This document shows, piece by piece, positions 12,101 through 24,680 of a DNA stretch of 64,000 bases. This stretch comes from Sanguinoderma infundibulare (Eukaryota; Basidiomycota; Agaricomycetes; Polyporales; Polyporaceae), in contig JAVLRN010000003.1 in NCBI GenBank assembly GCA_032821775.1, positions 2,108,001-2,172,000 on the forward strand. Reading direction: 5' to 3'. The translations under genes and the position numbers were made by a program. The notes beneath the pieces were generated by a model, which saw nothing but the letters and a program-made list of their open reading frames with translations, was not told where the DNA came from and did not search any database. Every line of letters starts with the position of its first letter. Positions within the stretch are counted from its first letter, which is position 1.

Positions 12101-15100
12101 TATCTGCTATCCCCATCCCGATGTACTGGCAGCAACCGTCAACCACGGCCACCTCGTCTACGTATCAGACCCGATGTTCTACCCCTTCGTCAATTTCTTC
12201 CCCGCTTGCTCTCGCTGCGCCTATCATTGCCTCCGAACAACCGCCACAGCTCGATCTGAACGAGCCTATATCTGGTGTTACCATTCGTGCAAGACGTTCG
12301 CCGCAGAATCTCGAGCCGAAACTTCTTATTACCCCGCCGCTCTCCCCAATGGTGTCTCCTCAGGACTTGAACGTGAACACGGCGACGCGAAGATCACATC
12401 GCAGGCATTCAACCGCCCAGCCCATGATCTCTCCGACGACATCCATGTCTGGTGCTCCATTATCTCCTCGCCTGCCTTCGGTCGCGCCGCTCTCAAGGAC
12501 AACGCCTACCTCCATCAGGGATTTCGAGATCATCAAGCCTATCTCCAAGGGTGCCTTCGGCTCCGTCTTCTTGGCCAAGAAGAGGGTGACAGGGGACTAC
12601 TTCGCCATCAAGGTCTTGAAGAAGGCGGACATGATAGCGAAGAACCAGATCACCAACGTGAAGGCCGAGCGCATGATCCTCATGAAGCAGGCGGAGTCGC
12701 CGTTCGTCGCGAAGTTGTACTTCACGTTCCAAAGCAAGGAGAACTTATACCTCGTCATGGAATACCTCAACGGCGGCGACTGCGCTGCCTTGATCAAATC
12801 TCTTGGCTCGCTTCCGGAGGAGTGGACGAGGAACTACATCGCTGAGGTGGTCCTCGGCCTAGATTACCTCCACCAACGCGGCATCGTGCATCGGTATGTT
12901 TTACGCCATCGTTGTGGTATTTGCGTACTAACCAGGATGGTTACAGTGATCTCAAGCCGGACAACCTGCTCATCGACCAACATGGTCATCTCAAGCTGAC
13001 CGACTTCGGTCTCAGCAGGATTGGTCTCCTTGGTCGTCAAACCCGTGCCCCCATAGTGCCTGAACAGCGAGGTGCCCGTGGCCACAACAGAGGTAGTCCA
13101 AGTTCTCGGCCTCCATCCCTCGACTCTGCGTACATGGCACCTTCGCCAATGTTCCCAGCCGATCTTCTGCCCGGTGGAGGTTCGTACTTTAGCCACAGGA
13201 CGCCATCCCTTCCTCGACCTGGATCTTCGCCTTATCTCCCCCTTACAGATGACCCGAACGAATCGAGCGGGTCGGAGTCTCTGGCTTCGGGTTTCTTGTC
13301 GTTCCGTCGGGGCGGCAACACCAGGCAGCTCTCCGATAGCCCTCTCCAGTCCTTCGCAAGTGAACTCGCGAACGATTTGCGTTCGCATCCGACCCCGGGT
13401 GGTACCCCGCCTGGCGAGCAGAAGGTCGTAGGAACGCCGGACTACCTTGCGCCGGAGACTATTCTAGGCTTGCGCGGTGATGATGCTGCTGTCGACTGGG
13501 TGAGTGTTTGCGACTATACCAGCTATGCTCGATAACACTAACCAACTCATCACAGTGGGCGTTGGGTGTCATCGCCTACGAGTTCCTCTACGGCATACCG
13601 CCCTTCCACGATGAAACCCCAGAGAAGGTGTTCGAGAACATTCTCTCAGGTCACATCGAGTGGCACGAGGAATACGTCGAAGTCTCACCCGAGGCCAAGA
13701 ACTTCATGCAGCGTCTGATGACGCTGGATCCTGCCAAGCGTCTTGGTGCGAATGGCGCCGATGAGGTTAGGCAGCATGCCTTCTTCGCCGGGATTGACTG
13801 GGACAAGGTTACGACGACCGAGGCTGCGTTCATCCCGCAGGTCACTGACCCCGAGTCCACCGACTACTTTGACCCGCGTGGGGCCGTTTTGCAGCTCTTC
13901 CATGACAGTGAACAGCCCGCGCTCGCACAGCAGTTCCTGTCCGATAGCCCAGGTGCTCCGGCTGGGGCTAGCCCCGAAGTCCCGCCCAGTGCCCCGGCGA
14001 CGTTGGCTCGCGAGGCGACTGCTTCGCCATCTGACGATGACTTCGGGTCGTTCAGTTTCAAGAACCTGCCCGTCTTGAAGCAAGCCAACGAGGACATGAT
14101 TCGGAAGATGAAGACCGAGACTGGTCAGCAGCTGGCGCCACTCACGCACGCACTCTCTGAGCCACCCAATATGCACTCGAGACGGCGCAGTATTTCAAAC
14201 AGGGTTGGGGGCAGGAAGCCGACGAGTATCGTTACCCCAGTCGACACCTCCAAAGCTCCGCTGCCTACGAACCCACCTTCGCCTGCGACATCGACATCAT
14301 CTATATCCTCGTCCATTTCGCGTGGTCCGCCAACACCTGGTAGCGCAGGTAGCCACGCGCGGAAACCGTCCGAGCTCGGTGCGGTCGAGCGGTTCAAGCT
14401 CAGCCATCTCGAGGGAGACGTGTCTCGTCGTAACTCAATGCCCAGTCGACTCCGGACCGCATCTGTTTCCACCACTGGCGAGGGATCGGTATCAGACTCG
14501 TGGTCTAACGCGGCGGTACCGGCCACGCCTGTACAGTTCGATACCCCACCATCGTCCGTGGCTTCAATAGACTTGAAGCGCGCGCCGGATCCCAACGATC
14601 GGGCAGTGACATGTCTTTTGGCCGAGGACAACCCGATCACTGCGAAGATCATCGAGACACTGCTCATCCGTCTCGGCTGTCGATGTGTCGTTGTCGCAGA
14701 CGGCTCCGAGGCCATCAGCGTGGCCATGGGCGATATCAGTGCGTACCATTTATCGGAAGACACAATGTATGATCTTACTGACAATCATCCCGATCTCAAC
14801 AGAGTTTGACTGTATCCTCATGGATCTGCATATGCCGATTCGTACGTCACCTTGCTTCTGTATCAGTTAGCATTTACTGATCGACCGCGTACAGTTGATG
14901 GCGAGGGCGCCGCGCGGTATATAAAAAGTACCAACAATAAGAACACGACGACACCAATAATTGCTGTCAGCGCGTACAGCGGAGTCGAGGAGGGCAAGGA
15001 GCTCTTCGCGGCATTCTTGCCCAAGCCTGTCCAGAAGGCCGACCTGGTCGCGGCGATGCGCCAGCTAGGTTTCAAGACGTCGACGACACAAGGACGTGGA

Positions 15101-15133
15101 CTGGGTGGTACTAGGCTGACTTCCGCTCGGTGA
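9196..15133 (+). CDS. RIM15: Rim15/Cek1-type AGC protein kinase with PAS-like and response-regulator domains
   Basis: Ser/Thr kinase that in yeast drives quiescence and stress entry and is held back by Sch9, TORC1 and PKA. Model of 1883 aa from exons 9196-10757, 10818-12893, 12947-13499, 13556-14738, 14803-14841, 14895-15133. In order: a charged helix; a PAS-like segment (about residues 500-560, split by intron 1); a C2HC zinc motif CRICECNVPQWYFEKHNETC (about 665-685). The kinase domain (from about 1088) has ISKGAFGSVFLAKK, a catalytic HRDLKPDN, DFG (about 1232) and VGTPDYLAPE (about 1373). A C-terminal receiver domain (about 1748-1883) has paired acids in LAEDNP, a phospho-accepting Asp in ILMDLHMP and a conserved Lys in LPKPV. 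About 130 residues are inserted in the activation segment, as known for this family. Confidence 0.95.
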
Positions 15134-15889
15134 CATTTGGTATATACTTATATATTCACCGCCGCTCTTCATGATCCTCATCGCTCTGCATCGTTGTTCC
15201 GAATTCCCTGCTTCGTTTTCGTTTTCGTTCACCACTCACTGCTCATGTCCTGTCACGCCCGTTTCGATCTCATCGCGCTCCCGTCATTAGCACACATCCA
15301 TGCATTTCAACTCACACTTGCAATATCCATCCATACGGTCCGCACCCAATACTCCCCTGCATTCATTGTCTATCCGTGCATTGTAAACTAGACCTGTTGA
15401 TGAACATCGTCGCTTGGGATCTGGTTTGCACTTTCCCTCGTTTGCATGCTCGAAACTTGTCTCACACGAGGAGTTTTGTAAATTAACCCCGCATCGCTTA
15501 ACCGACGGCTACCGAGGGGCGTGCCGCGTGGGTAACCTCCTAGACGGATGCGATTGCGTCGCGGGCATCCGCGCGCTATTCCTCCTCGACGCCCGCACAG
15601 AGGTACGAGCTTTATGGTTGTGATCGATGGCCGAGCGGTATCGAGCTGTGTGTGTGGTCGCCTGGGGGATACGGCGACAAGTAGACGACGGGTGGAGGGA
15701 GCGGGCGGGTGGCATTTGGCAATACGCCTATGATCGAGCGCCTCGCCCAATTGCGCTCTGGAGGCCGTCCTTGGTTCAGAACTGCATGCTCCTCCCGCAT
15801 TTCCCTCTTCCTTCTCCCCTCCTGGCTCATAAAACGTCGGCGATCGTCTAATCCCCTCATCTCGCGCACTTTCTCTTCATCCGTGAGCC
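15134..15889. other. Intergenic region between RIM15 and the UIM-like gene
   Basis: 756 bp holding the RIM15 3' end and the promoter of the next gene. Nothing coding was recognised. A pyrimidine-rich leader (about 15790-15885) precedes the next start. Confidence 0.4.
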
Positions 15890-18405
15890 ATGGCAGCCCC
15901 TGGACCTTGGAGAGCGTCCGCACCATACCCGCCATACCCCCGAAATGCCCATGCGCCGCCCGAGCCTGGTCGACCCCATCCCTACGCCGCACCGCAGAGC
16001 CAATCATACTATGCATCTGGGATACAAGCATCTGCTGTTCCGGGCTTCTACAACCCTGCTCTTCCGCGTCCTCCAGTTCAGTCTCTGCCTCCGGGCCCGG
16101 CGAGTCCTCCCGTATTCCCCCAACCTCGTATGGGATTGCCCTCGAGCTTGGTTCCCGGCCGGAATTCAACGTACTCGGTCCCTCGCTCTCATTCAAACGA
16201 TTTCTTCTTCCAGGGCGAGTCTTCTCCGCCCTCACCCTATAGATACCTTCAGCATACGCGGACGGAGCCTCCGCCCCCGCTTCCTCGCAAACCTACGGCA
16301 TTGGAACAGCCCCCTTTGCCTCCAAAGCCTCCGCTCCCGACCCCGCTTCCCAACTCGCCAGGATTCCCATCCTCGCAGACTTCGAATGGCTCATACTTTA
16401 CTTCTCCCGAGCCTAGCCCTGCACCCTCGGCTCCTCCGCTCCCGCAGTCGGGCGACCGTGAGGACGAAGACGCGCTCTTGAACCGCGTTCTAGAGATTTC
16501 GGCCAAGGAGACGCGCTTGCCTCAGCCTTCAGGCGAGCCATCCGAGGAAGAGCAGATCGCTCGTGCACTTCAGGAATCGTTGAAGATCAATCAGGCTCCC
16601 TTACCGCTATCATCTCCGCCCCCGGACCGCCAGGCATTCATCACTGCTTCTCCGGAACCGGTTCCGTCTCCGCTTCCACATCCATCCCCATCTTATGCTA
16701 GTCCCAGCAACTTGGTGAAACCACTGGCGCCGTTCAGCCAGGGCTCCAATAAGCGAGTAAGTGCGAGCACGTATATCGCAAAGCAGATCTCTGCGGACGA
16801 GGCCCTTGCGCGCAGACTGCAGGATGAACTGGAGGAGGAAGAACGACAGCAGAGCCAACAAAGCGAAACCCAGCGGCCGCCGTCTCGCTCACCGCCGATC
16901 CCACCAAGTGTAACTCCACCCCCTCCATCCCACTCGCCTTCAGTCCCGTCGGTCCCGTCAAATGTGGCTCTGTCCCACTCGCCTTCAGTCCCATCGATCC
17001 CGTCGAATGTGGCCCCATCTCACTCGCCTCCAATCCTTTCGATTCCGCCGAACGTGGTTGAACCCGCACATCCCGAGGCGGATCTGCCTCTGTACGATGA
17101 CGTGGTTTCTTCACCGCCTCCGACCTCTTCCGCGTTCTACAACACCTGTCTTGCTACCCACTTCCCGACCAATAGTCCGAGCTCAGCGGGCTTCGGCTCT
17201 CAGCCAGGGCCGTCTTCCAGTGGGACCTCGCTGTACAGGAGTATATCCGAGAAGCCTGTCACGCCCAAGAGCAGCTCCCCCGAACCCAGCAGATTGGGTC
17301 GCTCACAGTCGCTTGGCGAGACCTCTCCCGCCTCTCCTGTCCCGTCGACACACTTGGCTGTTCCCCCGCTACCTGCTCCCACGCCTCAAGCGCCTCGGTC
17401 GCAAGCGGTCCGGCCGGTGTCTTTGGCATCCCCTACGCTAGATTCCATTGAGGAGTCAAAGCCAGGCACGCCGGCTTCTGCAGCCTCGTGCGGGGCTGAG
17501 GCCGGACCAAGTTCAAGCACTCAGTACCTTGATGCCGAACTCTTGGCGGGATTGTGTAAGTTTGGACATTCGCGCCTCCTCTTCGACAGCTACTTGACAT
17601 GTTCGTGCAGCCCTGGGCTTTGGCACGCCTGCCATCAGTACCTCCTTGAAACCGTTTGAGAGCGTCATACCCAATGTGATCGCGCTGCCGTACGGACGTT
17701 GCCCGCCATTCCACATCAGGGCACCAAGCTGGCGAAACCTGCTCAAGCTCATGGCGAGATTGAGCGGGACGCGACTGGAACCCACCTTGGAGGCTCAGGC
17801 GGTGGTGAAAACGGAGATGAAGCTGCGAGTGGTGGTGTCGTTTGTCAAGGTTGGTCTTTTGCTGCACTCGCAGCCTACTGTATGTCAATCTTTGGTTTTC
17901 AACACAGGTTCACCATGCATCGTCGGAATGGCACACAGTATTGTACATGACGATCGACCATCCAGTCCCTCCGAACGCGCCCAATGGATGGAAACAGCGC
18001 AATGGCGACACGAATACCCTGCCGTTCTCGTATACCCTCTCTCAGCTCCCGGCCTTCCTCCGCGATGGCTCAGACGCCGCATTGTCGAAGTTCTACACGA
18101 TCCCTTTGAGCAACGAGGTGCCGTACCCAACATTGCCGATCAGCTTCCCGAACCTGGCGACCTACCTCGCGTCCGCGCTCGAGATCTCGCGCGACGCGCA
18201 CGACCCGAGCGGCGGCCGGCGGTTGGCGAAGCTAATCGACCAATTCTACCCAAGCGACCGTGTCACCGACGATCAGCCCGAGCGGATGGGCATGCGCCGG
18301 AGACTGAAGAACCTCGTCGGTATCGGTAGCAGGCAACAACGCGACCGCAATGCGGAGATGTACGAGCTCGTCACGCCCTTTGTCCCCGACGAATACGGAC
18401 ATTGA
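15890..18405 (+). CDS. Proline-rich protein with ubiquitin-interacting-motif-like helices
   Basis: Function not known. Model of 800 aa from exons 15890-17555, 17611-17849, 17908-18405. The first 200 residues are Pro/Ser/Tyr-rich and look disordered. Two short acidic/Leu helices follow: EEEQIARALQESLKIN (about residue 218) and ADEALARRLQDELEEEE (about 301). Both fit the ubiquitin-interacting motif pattern of acidic cluster, Ala and Ser/Leu. A tandem 15-residue Ser/Pro repeat lies at about 347-391. The C-terminal 250 residues look folded, with PYGRCPPFHIRAPSWRNLLK and WHTVLYMTIDHPVPPNAPNG, and form the conserved-looking part. A role in ubiquitin-dependent sorting is inference from the motifs alone. 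Confidence 0.7.
16928..17062 (+). repeat. Three tandem 45-nt coding repeats
   Basis: Three head-to-tail 45-nt units (16928-16972, 16973-17017, 17018-17062) encode SHSPSVPSVPSNVAL, SHSPSVPSIPSNVAP and a more diverged third unit. They lie inside the disordered part of the UIM-like protein and preserve frame. Confidence 0.8.
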
Positions 18406-19790
18406 CACATCGTTGTTCGCTGTTATTGTCCGTTTCGCTTGCCTTCGTATACCCACGCGGAGGGTGTGCTGTCGCGTATAGGTTGATGAAAATATATATG
18501 AGCGTAGCAACACGGACTTATCATGACTTTAAACTATTGTCCTTATCTTGTTCAGCGACGGTGCTTTCTTGTTTATGTTCCCCAGTAACGTAGCCTCACG
18601 AGTCATGACCAGCTAGTTGTATCCTTACGACTCCACACTACCCAGTTACTTATTACGACAGTCTGTCTTCTAGTGCTCGATAAAGTTCCCGCCGTGTATT
18701 TATTAATCTAGATAGCGTACTACGCGGGCTTCGTACTTAATCAGACCCTCTCGACTTTGTCGATTAAAGCAGAACCTTCCGCCTGGATGCGTATCACTTG
18801 TGTATCACACAACGCGGTTTCCAGAACATCCGGAACTTGAATGTCCAGAAGACACACACTCGGATGTTATTAGCTATCGTTGATCGCAACGCTTCCCATG
18901 CTGCCAGCCTGCCACCGATGCGAAGGGAAGACCCCCGCTCCGAGTTCGAGCTGTTGTGTTCCTGGTTGTGCCTCGCGCAAGGGGGAACACGATCTCCGGG
19001 CAGGCATCGCGCAGCGGCGCAGTGATTTCGGACTGGTGCACACGTATGTAAGCAGCTCGTCCGAATCACATCGGATGGTCCGGAAAACGTGAATGCCGTT
19101 ATGGTATCCACGAGGGCGGGGCGAACCTGAGCCCTTTTAGCGTGGCAATCATGGGTTTGAATTACCGGGTTGGGGACCCTGACTGAGCACGTCAACACGT
19201 TGAGGCCCCGGGGGCGCCGGAGGTTTCCTTCTCTGTCTTGATGGCGACGTCTCGGGATATTCCTAGCGAAACCATGTGGATGAAGCATGTCCAAAAACCA
19301 CAACGCAGGCATACGCGTGGTTTTAAGCACCACAAGTCCTCGCACAGACCTTCGGCCCAGGTGCCTCCAGAAACCCGACTCTAAATGTTGGCCGGGTCTT
19401 GACTCTTAGGGGACGAACCCTGGTTATATGACGCAGATTCAGAATCGGCTGTGTGAGACACCTGTGATACGCGTTCTATGATTGCTCTGAACCTAGACCC
19501 TGTCATAGATGATGTTCCACTGCTACTGCACGTACTATGTGAAATTCTTCATGGCTACTGCCTCGGGAAATGGAACCGTAAATTGATAGTCTGGGCCAAG
19601 ACCGTCCACTTTTCAGTGTGGACCGCATGAGAGGGGATTGCGTTGAACCTAGGTGAATTGCACGAGTAGGTGCATGTAACCCCCGAACTTGTAGAGTTGC
19701 TTGATTTGGACTGACACTTTTAAGCGCCCATTTTCTGGACGTTGCAACTGGGAGGATCCAAGACGATGCACGACCCATACTCTACCGAAC
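18406..19790. other. Intergenic region, no gene seen
   Basis: 1.4 kb between two same-strand genes. Open frames here are short and lack family motifs or well-placed splice sites. I found no tRNA-like cloverleaf. It presumably holds the 3' end of the UIM-like gene and the RPP1 promoter. Confidence 0.4.
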
Positions 19791-21174
19791 ATGTTCGCGG
19801 ATCTCAACGTTCCGGTCCCTGCTCTGTCAAAACAGCAGCTTGCACAAGCAGCTTCTGCATCGAAGAAAGGCAAGGCAAGGCAAGACCAAGATGCTCCCGC
19901 CCCTGCCTTCACTCCCGCTCAGGTTGCCGCCATTGAGAGTCGCTTGGACCTGCTCGTACATTGTCAGTGCCCCGTTCTATCGTGCGAGCTTTGGTTTCAA
20001 CTGTGCGATTGTTAGTAGGATACACCGTGTTAGCGCTCAACCAAACCGTGGAGCGCAAAGTGGACCCGAAGACTTTCGTGAACACGCTCGATGCCTTGCT
20101 GCCGCAGTTGCGGAAGAGGCCCGGGACCGTATACCTGAAGAGACTGACGATCGTTCTGGACGAGGAGAGCGAGAAAGGATTTGGACTGGTGCGTCTGCAC
20201 GTCTCTGTAGCAGCGAGGGCGATGCATGCTGACCGCGACCGAACCCGTTCGAAGACGAACGGAAACGCGTCGCTCTTCGCCCCTTACGACCTCCTTGCGC
20301 TCGTGCCCACGACCGCCGCGTCCTTCTCCCTCGCGTGTCTCAGCCACACCCAGCCTACGCCCCTCACGACCCACATCATCTCTCTCCCGCTCACCCTCCC
20401 CCGTCTGCCCTTCAACCTGAAGCACACCCTCGTCCGAGCCGCCCTCAAGAACGGCGCAGTCTTCGAGATCAACTACGTCGGCGCACTAGGAGGCGAGGGC
20501 GACCCCGCGTCGACGATCCCGAGCGGAAGCGAGAGCGGGGCAGGTGCGAAGCGGAACTGGTGGGCGGCCGCGAGGGAGGTCGCGCGCGTGACCAAGGGCA
20601 AGGGCGTCCTGGTGAGCGGCGGTGTCTTCGGCGAAGCAGACCTGCGTGCCCCGCGCGACGTTGCCAACCTGTATGTCTTGTTTCCGTTTTTGTTTCCGTT
20701 TCCAACTTTCGGTCTCTCGTTTGTTCACGCCGAACGCAGGATAACCGTCCTCGGCGTGTCGCAAGACGTTGCGCACGACGCGTCGACGAAAGTGGCGCAG
20801 TCGCTGATCCTCCGTGCTCGTACGTCGCCCTGTGCCTGTGTTGTGTCGTTTGATCTTTTCGGATGCCAATCACTGGTGCAGAAACACGCAAGACGTATCG
20901 TGCCGTATTTTCTGAGCCGAAAGTGGTTCTCCCGTCCGGCCACGGCTACGTTAAGCTCGAGCCCCAAAGCTCGCCACAAATCAAGGCGGAGGAGGCTGTT
21001 GAGAGCATGCCTCCAACCGCTACCGGGGCGGCTAACGGAAAGAAGCGAGCTCTGGAACCGAGTTCGCAAGCGGCGGGCAGAGAGTCTGGGGACCAGTCGA
21101 AGAAGGATGGCACCGGTGTTGGCGAGGGAAATGCGAGGAAGAGAAAGAGAAAGAACAGGCCTTCTCAAGGTTGA
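19791..21174 (+). CDS. RPP1: RNase P/MRP protein subunit Rpp1 (human RPP30 homologue)
   Basis: Protein subunit shared by nuclear RNase P (tRNA 5' processing) and RNase MRP (rRNA processing). Model of 377 aa from exons 19791-19962, 20016-20188, 20255-20670, 20740-20819, 20882-21174. It starts with the family-typical MFADLNVPVP. It continues as a TIM-barrel-like fold with LGYTVLALNQTV, RLTIVLDEES, SLFAPYDLLALVPTT, NGAVFEINYVGAL, KGVLVSGGVFGEADLRAPRD and the C-terminal AQTRKTYRAV. A Lys/Arg-rich tail (ARKRKRKNRPSQ) suggests nucleolar targeting. Length and motif order fit RPP30 proteins. Confidence 0.92.
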
Positions 21175-22627
21175 GAGTAGAGCAGCGTGATATTGTATTC
21201 ATTACTTTTGTGGATTACTATTGGCGCGACGTGGGTGTATCCTACGAATATCGGGCTTTCAAGCGTCCAGAAGAACTGCTGGTAAGGGCTTACAGCAGGA
21301 CTATAGGGTCGGCTTTATGAGAGGAATCGATAAGTCCTCACGCCGTGCCTCGTACTTAGGATCGGCGAAGATGACCGACTGAGAGAAACTAAACAACGCG
21401 CAGCAGACACACACGGCCGAGATCAATTGACAGCCCCGCTGAGCAGGCGTATGGCACCGCTCGCTATCCTCAGCTTCGGTCTCTAAGGCCGACGGGGTTG
21501 TAAGTTGTGGTGCAATAGATGACGAATATTAGCTACTTTGATTCATGGAGACCTCTCCGTCAGCTGGTATGACTAGACAGGCTGGCAAAACACAAAACGC
21601 GTTGGCGGGCCTGACGGGATGCTCTCGAAAGTGTCGACAATCTGGCCGAAGTCCTGGCCCAGAACGACGAGCTTCCTGGAGCGGGGCTTGGGACGGTGTT
21701 CAGGAACGATTGCGGCTTGCACGCCGAGCGCGAGTAACGGACCAACTGTATGCGCGTAGGTTACCGCGTAGTTCTTTCGACGAAAAGGGGAATGAACACT
21801 TGAGGGTGGACCCAAGGCGGAACGAGATGGGGTCGGAGTCGACGGGGTTGGCGGGGAACGGGACCTAAGTACTTGGTCGTGGCGGTCGGGTCGTCAGTGG
21901 AGAAAAACGCCATGAGGATCACTGTTGGGGAGCACACGCTTCGACTCATTCATACGCGAAGTCTCCGATGCCAAAGGAGTGGAGCTGAAACGCAACGCCG
22001 CAGTGATAGACCGTCTGCGAGCGGGAGGCGTGCAAAGTTCAGCACAGAACCTTGGAGACACGTACGGTTAGCATACGAGGGTACCATTATCTTCATTGCT
22101 GAAGCGCTGAACCTCGGCCTCGGAAGGGGGTGAGAAATGGTCGAAGAGACAGTGCTTATGCCAGAATTGGGCGTTCTAGGCCAGAAAACGGGTACATTGC
22201 GTTGAACGCATGTCGCGGCGTTAGCAGCAAGAAGACACGCTGACGCTGGGCTGACGAATGTGGAAGCTGCTTTCGAGGCCGGGATCGGGCAAACTCTAAC
22301 TTTGTGGGGTGGCTGGCGAATGAGCGTGGAGTGGACCGCGTCTGATCTAATCTGATAATTGGTTGCAGCGAACAAGCCGCAGACTGCGCGTCCAGCTGCC
22401 GTCGGTTGTCGCTTGTGAATGCATGCGATGAACCACCTTCGTCGGCTGCGCGCCATGGGGGCGAACTTCGCGGACATGCTCGCCCCCAACCGCTCGATCC
22501 TTTCCCCTTATACATACTCATCATGGTCGTCGCGTCAAAGCCACGTCGGGCACCCCAATACCCCTCTCTAACCATCCCCAGTGCCTTTCGCAGAGTTGTC
22601 GCCCTCGCTCTTGGACACAATACCGAC
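21175..22627. other. Intergenic region with decayed coding-like frames
   Basis: 1.45 kb with no intact gene. On the minus strand two overlapping frames at 21949-21573 read as fairly ordinary protein, for example AVTYAHTVGPLLALGVQAAI and KLVVLGQDFGQIVDTFESI, but a stop separates them and no plausible intron joins them. They may be a gene remnant. The last 100 bp are a pyrimidine-rich leader of the next gene. Confidence 0.35.
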
Positions 22628-24135
22628 ATGGACCAGACCAGAATCCAGCTTCAGCAGGCTGATGTTCCCCTGTCAGATGCCCCGTGCAGAGGATGTGCGG
22701 ATCCCTGTGACGAAGGTGAGCTCGAGTCCGCACCCCATTTAAGCTCTCACCTCACGCCCGCATTTGTCTTTAGGTCACGACGAATATCCCAAGTTCGATG
22801 TCGACCACGAAACAGATATGCTTGGGTCTATCAAGCCCTATACCCGTCAGGTACCTGACCATTGCCCTCCACTCCGTCATCGAGCGCACGCTAATGACCA
22901 CTTAGGTAGTCATCTCGACCGGCAAAACAGATTGGGTCCACGACGTCGCAGCAGCAAAGGGCACTCTCGCCTCATACCTCGACAACCCCCCCAGCGACGA
23001 CAAGGACAAGGACAAGACCAAGGAAAAGGAACATCAAAAGGACAAGAACAAGTCCACAAACGGTGTCTCCGTCGCCGGCGTATTCAACTCCTCCAAAGCG
23101 AACAGGGTCTCCGTCATCAACGGCTCCCACCGCACCGTCAGCGACGACCACTCCAAAGACACCGTCCTCGTCTTCCCAGACTGGAAGGTCTTTACAGACG
23201 TTGAGCCTTCCCAGGCCGCTGCCGACGCCCTCTTCAACCACGCCCTCAGCCCCTCCGTACCCCTCCACTCCCCACCCCCTTCCAACAGCGACAGCCCGGG
23301 TTCGTTCAAGTCCTGGATCCTCCCGTATGCATGCGTAATCCTCCTGTGTGAGCACCCCTTCGCTCCTGCCGTAACGCCCGTCGTGCTGACAGAGCCTATC
23401 GCTCACGCGCGCACACACATCTCACATCCGGACAGGCTCGCACAAGCGGCGCGATAACCGTTGCGCGATCGCCGCCCCCAAGCTCGAGCACTGTACGTCT
23501 ACGCCTGTCCGAGCCGCCACCCCGAATATTGACATTAGGCATTGATCTTTCCCCCTTCCAAACGTACTTATCTCCTTCTGCAGCCCTGACCCTGGCCCTG
23601 GAACGCGAGGGCTGGGAAGTCCACCACCAGCTCGAGGATCCCTCCCTGTCCGGGACCGCGCTCGAGGACGACCCGACGCTCGCCTCCGAGTCCGACCAAG
23701 ACAAGACGCGCGCCGAGATCCGTCGCCGCCTGCAAGCCATCGACGCCGAGCACAAACGTGCCCTCATCCTCTTCTGCTCGCACATCGGCGGGCACAAATA
23801 CGCCGGGAACGTTATCGTGAGTCGGCCCATTCTTTGCCGTCCGTCCTTCTCCCTTTCCGCGCGTCCTCAGCATTTCCCCGAGGCGAGCGCCCATCCTTAC
23901 GTGTAATCGCGCCGGTTTGCGAAATCGCGAATCCAAACGGGCAGCTAACTTGGCCATGGGACCTTCGCAGATCAACACCTCCAGAGGCGTCTCCGTGTGG
24001 TACGGGCGCGTCACGCCCCATGAGGTCGACGCGATAGTGAAGGAGACGATCATTGGTGGGAGGGTCCTTCATCCGCTTCTCCGAGGCGGGATGAACCTCT
24101 GCCAACCTGGGCGCGCGAGCCTGAACGACTGGTAA
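22628..24135 (+). CDS. Apd1/Aim32-type thioredoxin-like [2Fe-2S] protein (sucrase/ferredoxin-like)
   Basis: Model of 353 aa from exons 22628-22715, 22774-22850, 22906-23347, 23436-23492, 23584-23816, 23971-24135. The family binds a [2Fe-2S] cluster in a thioredoxin-like C-terminal domain and is linked to redox homeostasis. N-terminal CRGCADPCDEG is followed by the first half, VVISTGKTDWVHDV. The C-terminal domain has CSHKRRDNRC and FCSHIGGHKYAGNVI, giving the Cys and His-x3-His pattern of Apd1-type cluster ligands, and ends WYGRVTPHEVDAIV then LRGGMNL. A Lys/Asp-rich insert (about residues 75-100) interrupts the first half. An in-frame ATG at 22523 would add 35 residues. Confidence 0.85.
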
Positions 24136-24680
24136 GAACCGGCGTGTCCGCGCGCGAGCTCCAGTCGAGATAAGCGTGAAAAGAGTCGGATATATACCAT
24201 TTCCGTTCCGTCCAATGGCTGGACGAAGCGTTTGCGAGGCGGAAGAGAAAAAAGATGCATTTATGACTACAGGAGTGGAGGGTATTACTACACGGGCCCC
24301 GGATGCACACGGCATATATGTCCCATATGCGATACGTGAGTATACGCGAATGTACAACATGGGGCGTACATTAAGGTTGATTGCGTCCTGCATGATACGA
24401 CGACACATAGTCTTGGAATGAGGAGAGAAGCCGTCATACGACGTATCGACATCGACACCGTCGGGGGAGCGTGGCCATGAGATAGAAATTATGGATGAGG
24501 AGGATGTGGGTGGGAGGTCTTGGTCCTGGTCCTGGTCCGAAAGGTGGCGCAGCGAGGCGTAACCATACGACTTCGCGCGTGAGCTTCTGCAATGTCGATG
24601 TGGCGCGCAGGTGGGGTGGTGCGGGAAAGAAGAACTGGAACGAAAAGGAGAGAGTGAAGAAGGAAGGCAGAGCCCGAGGG
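24136..24680. other. Convergent intergenic region, no gene seen
   Basis: 545 bp between the 3' ends of the ferredoxin-like gene and SCH9. It holds both terminators. Nothing coding was recognised. Confidence 0.45.

Noticed and set aside
18406..19790. Possible tRNA or other RNA gene in this gap
   Set aside because: A TTTGAATT-like T-loop at about 19153 has no matching acceptor, D and anticodon stems.
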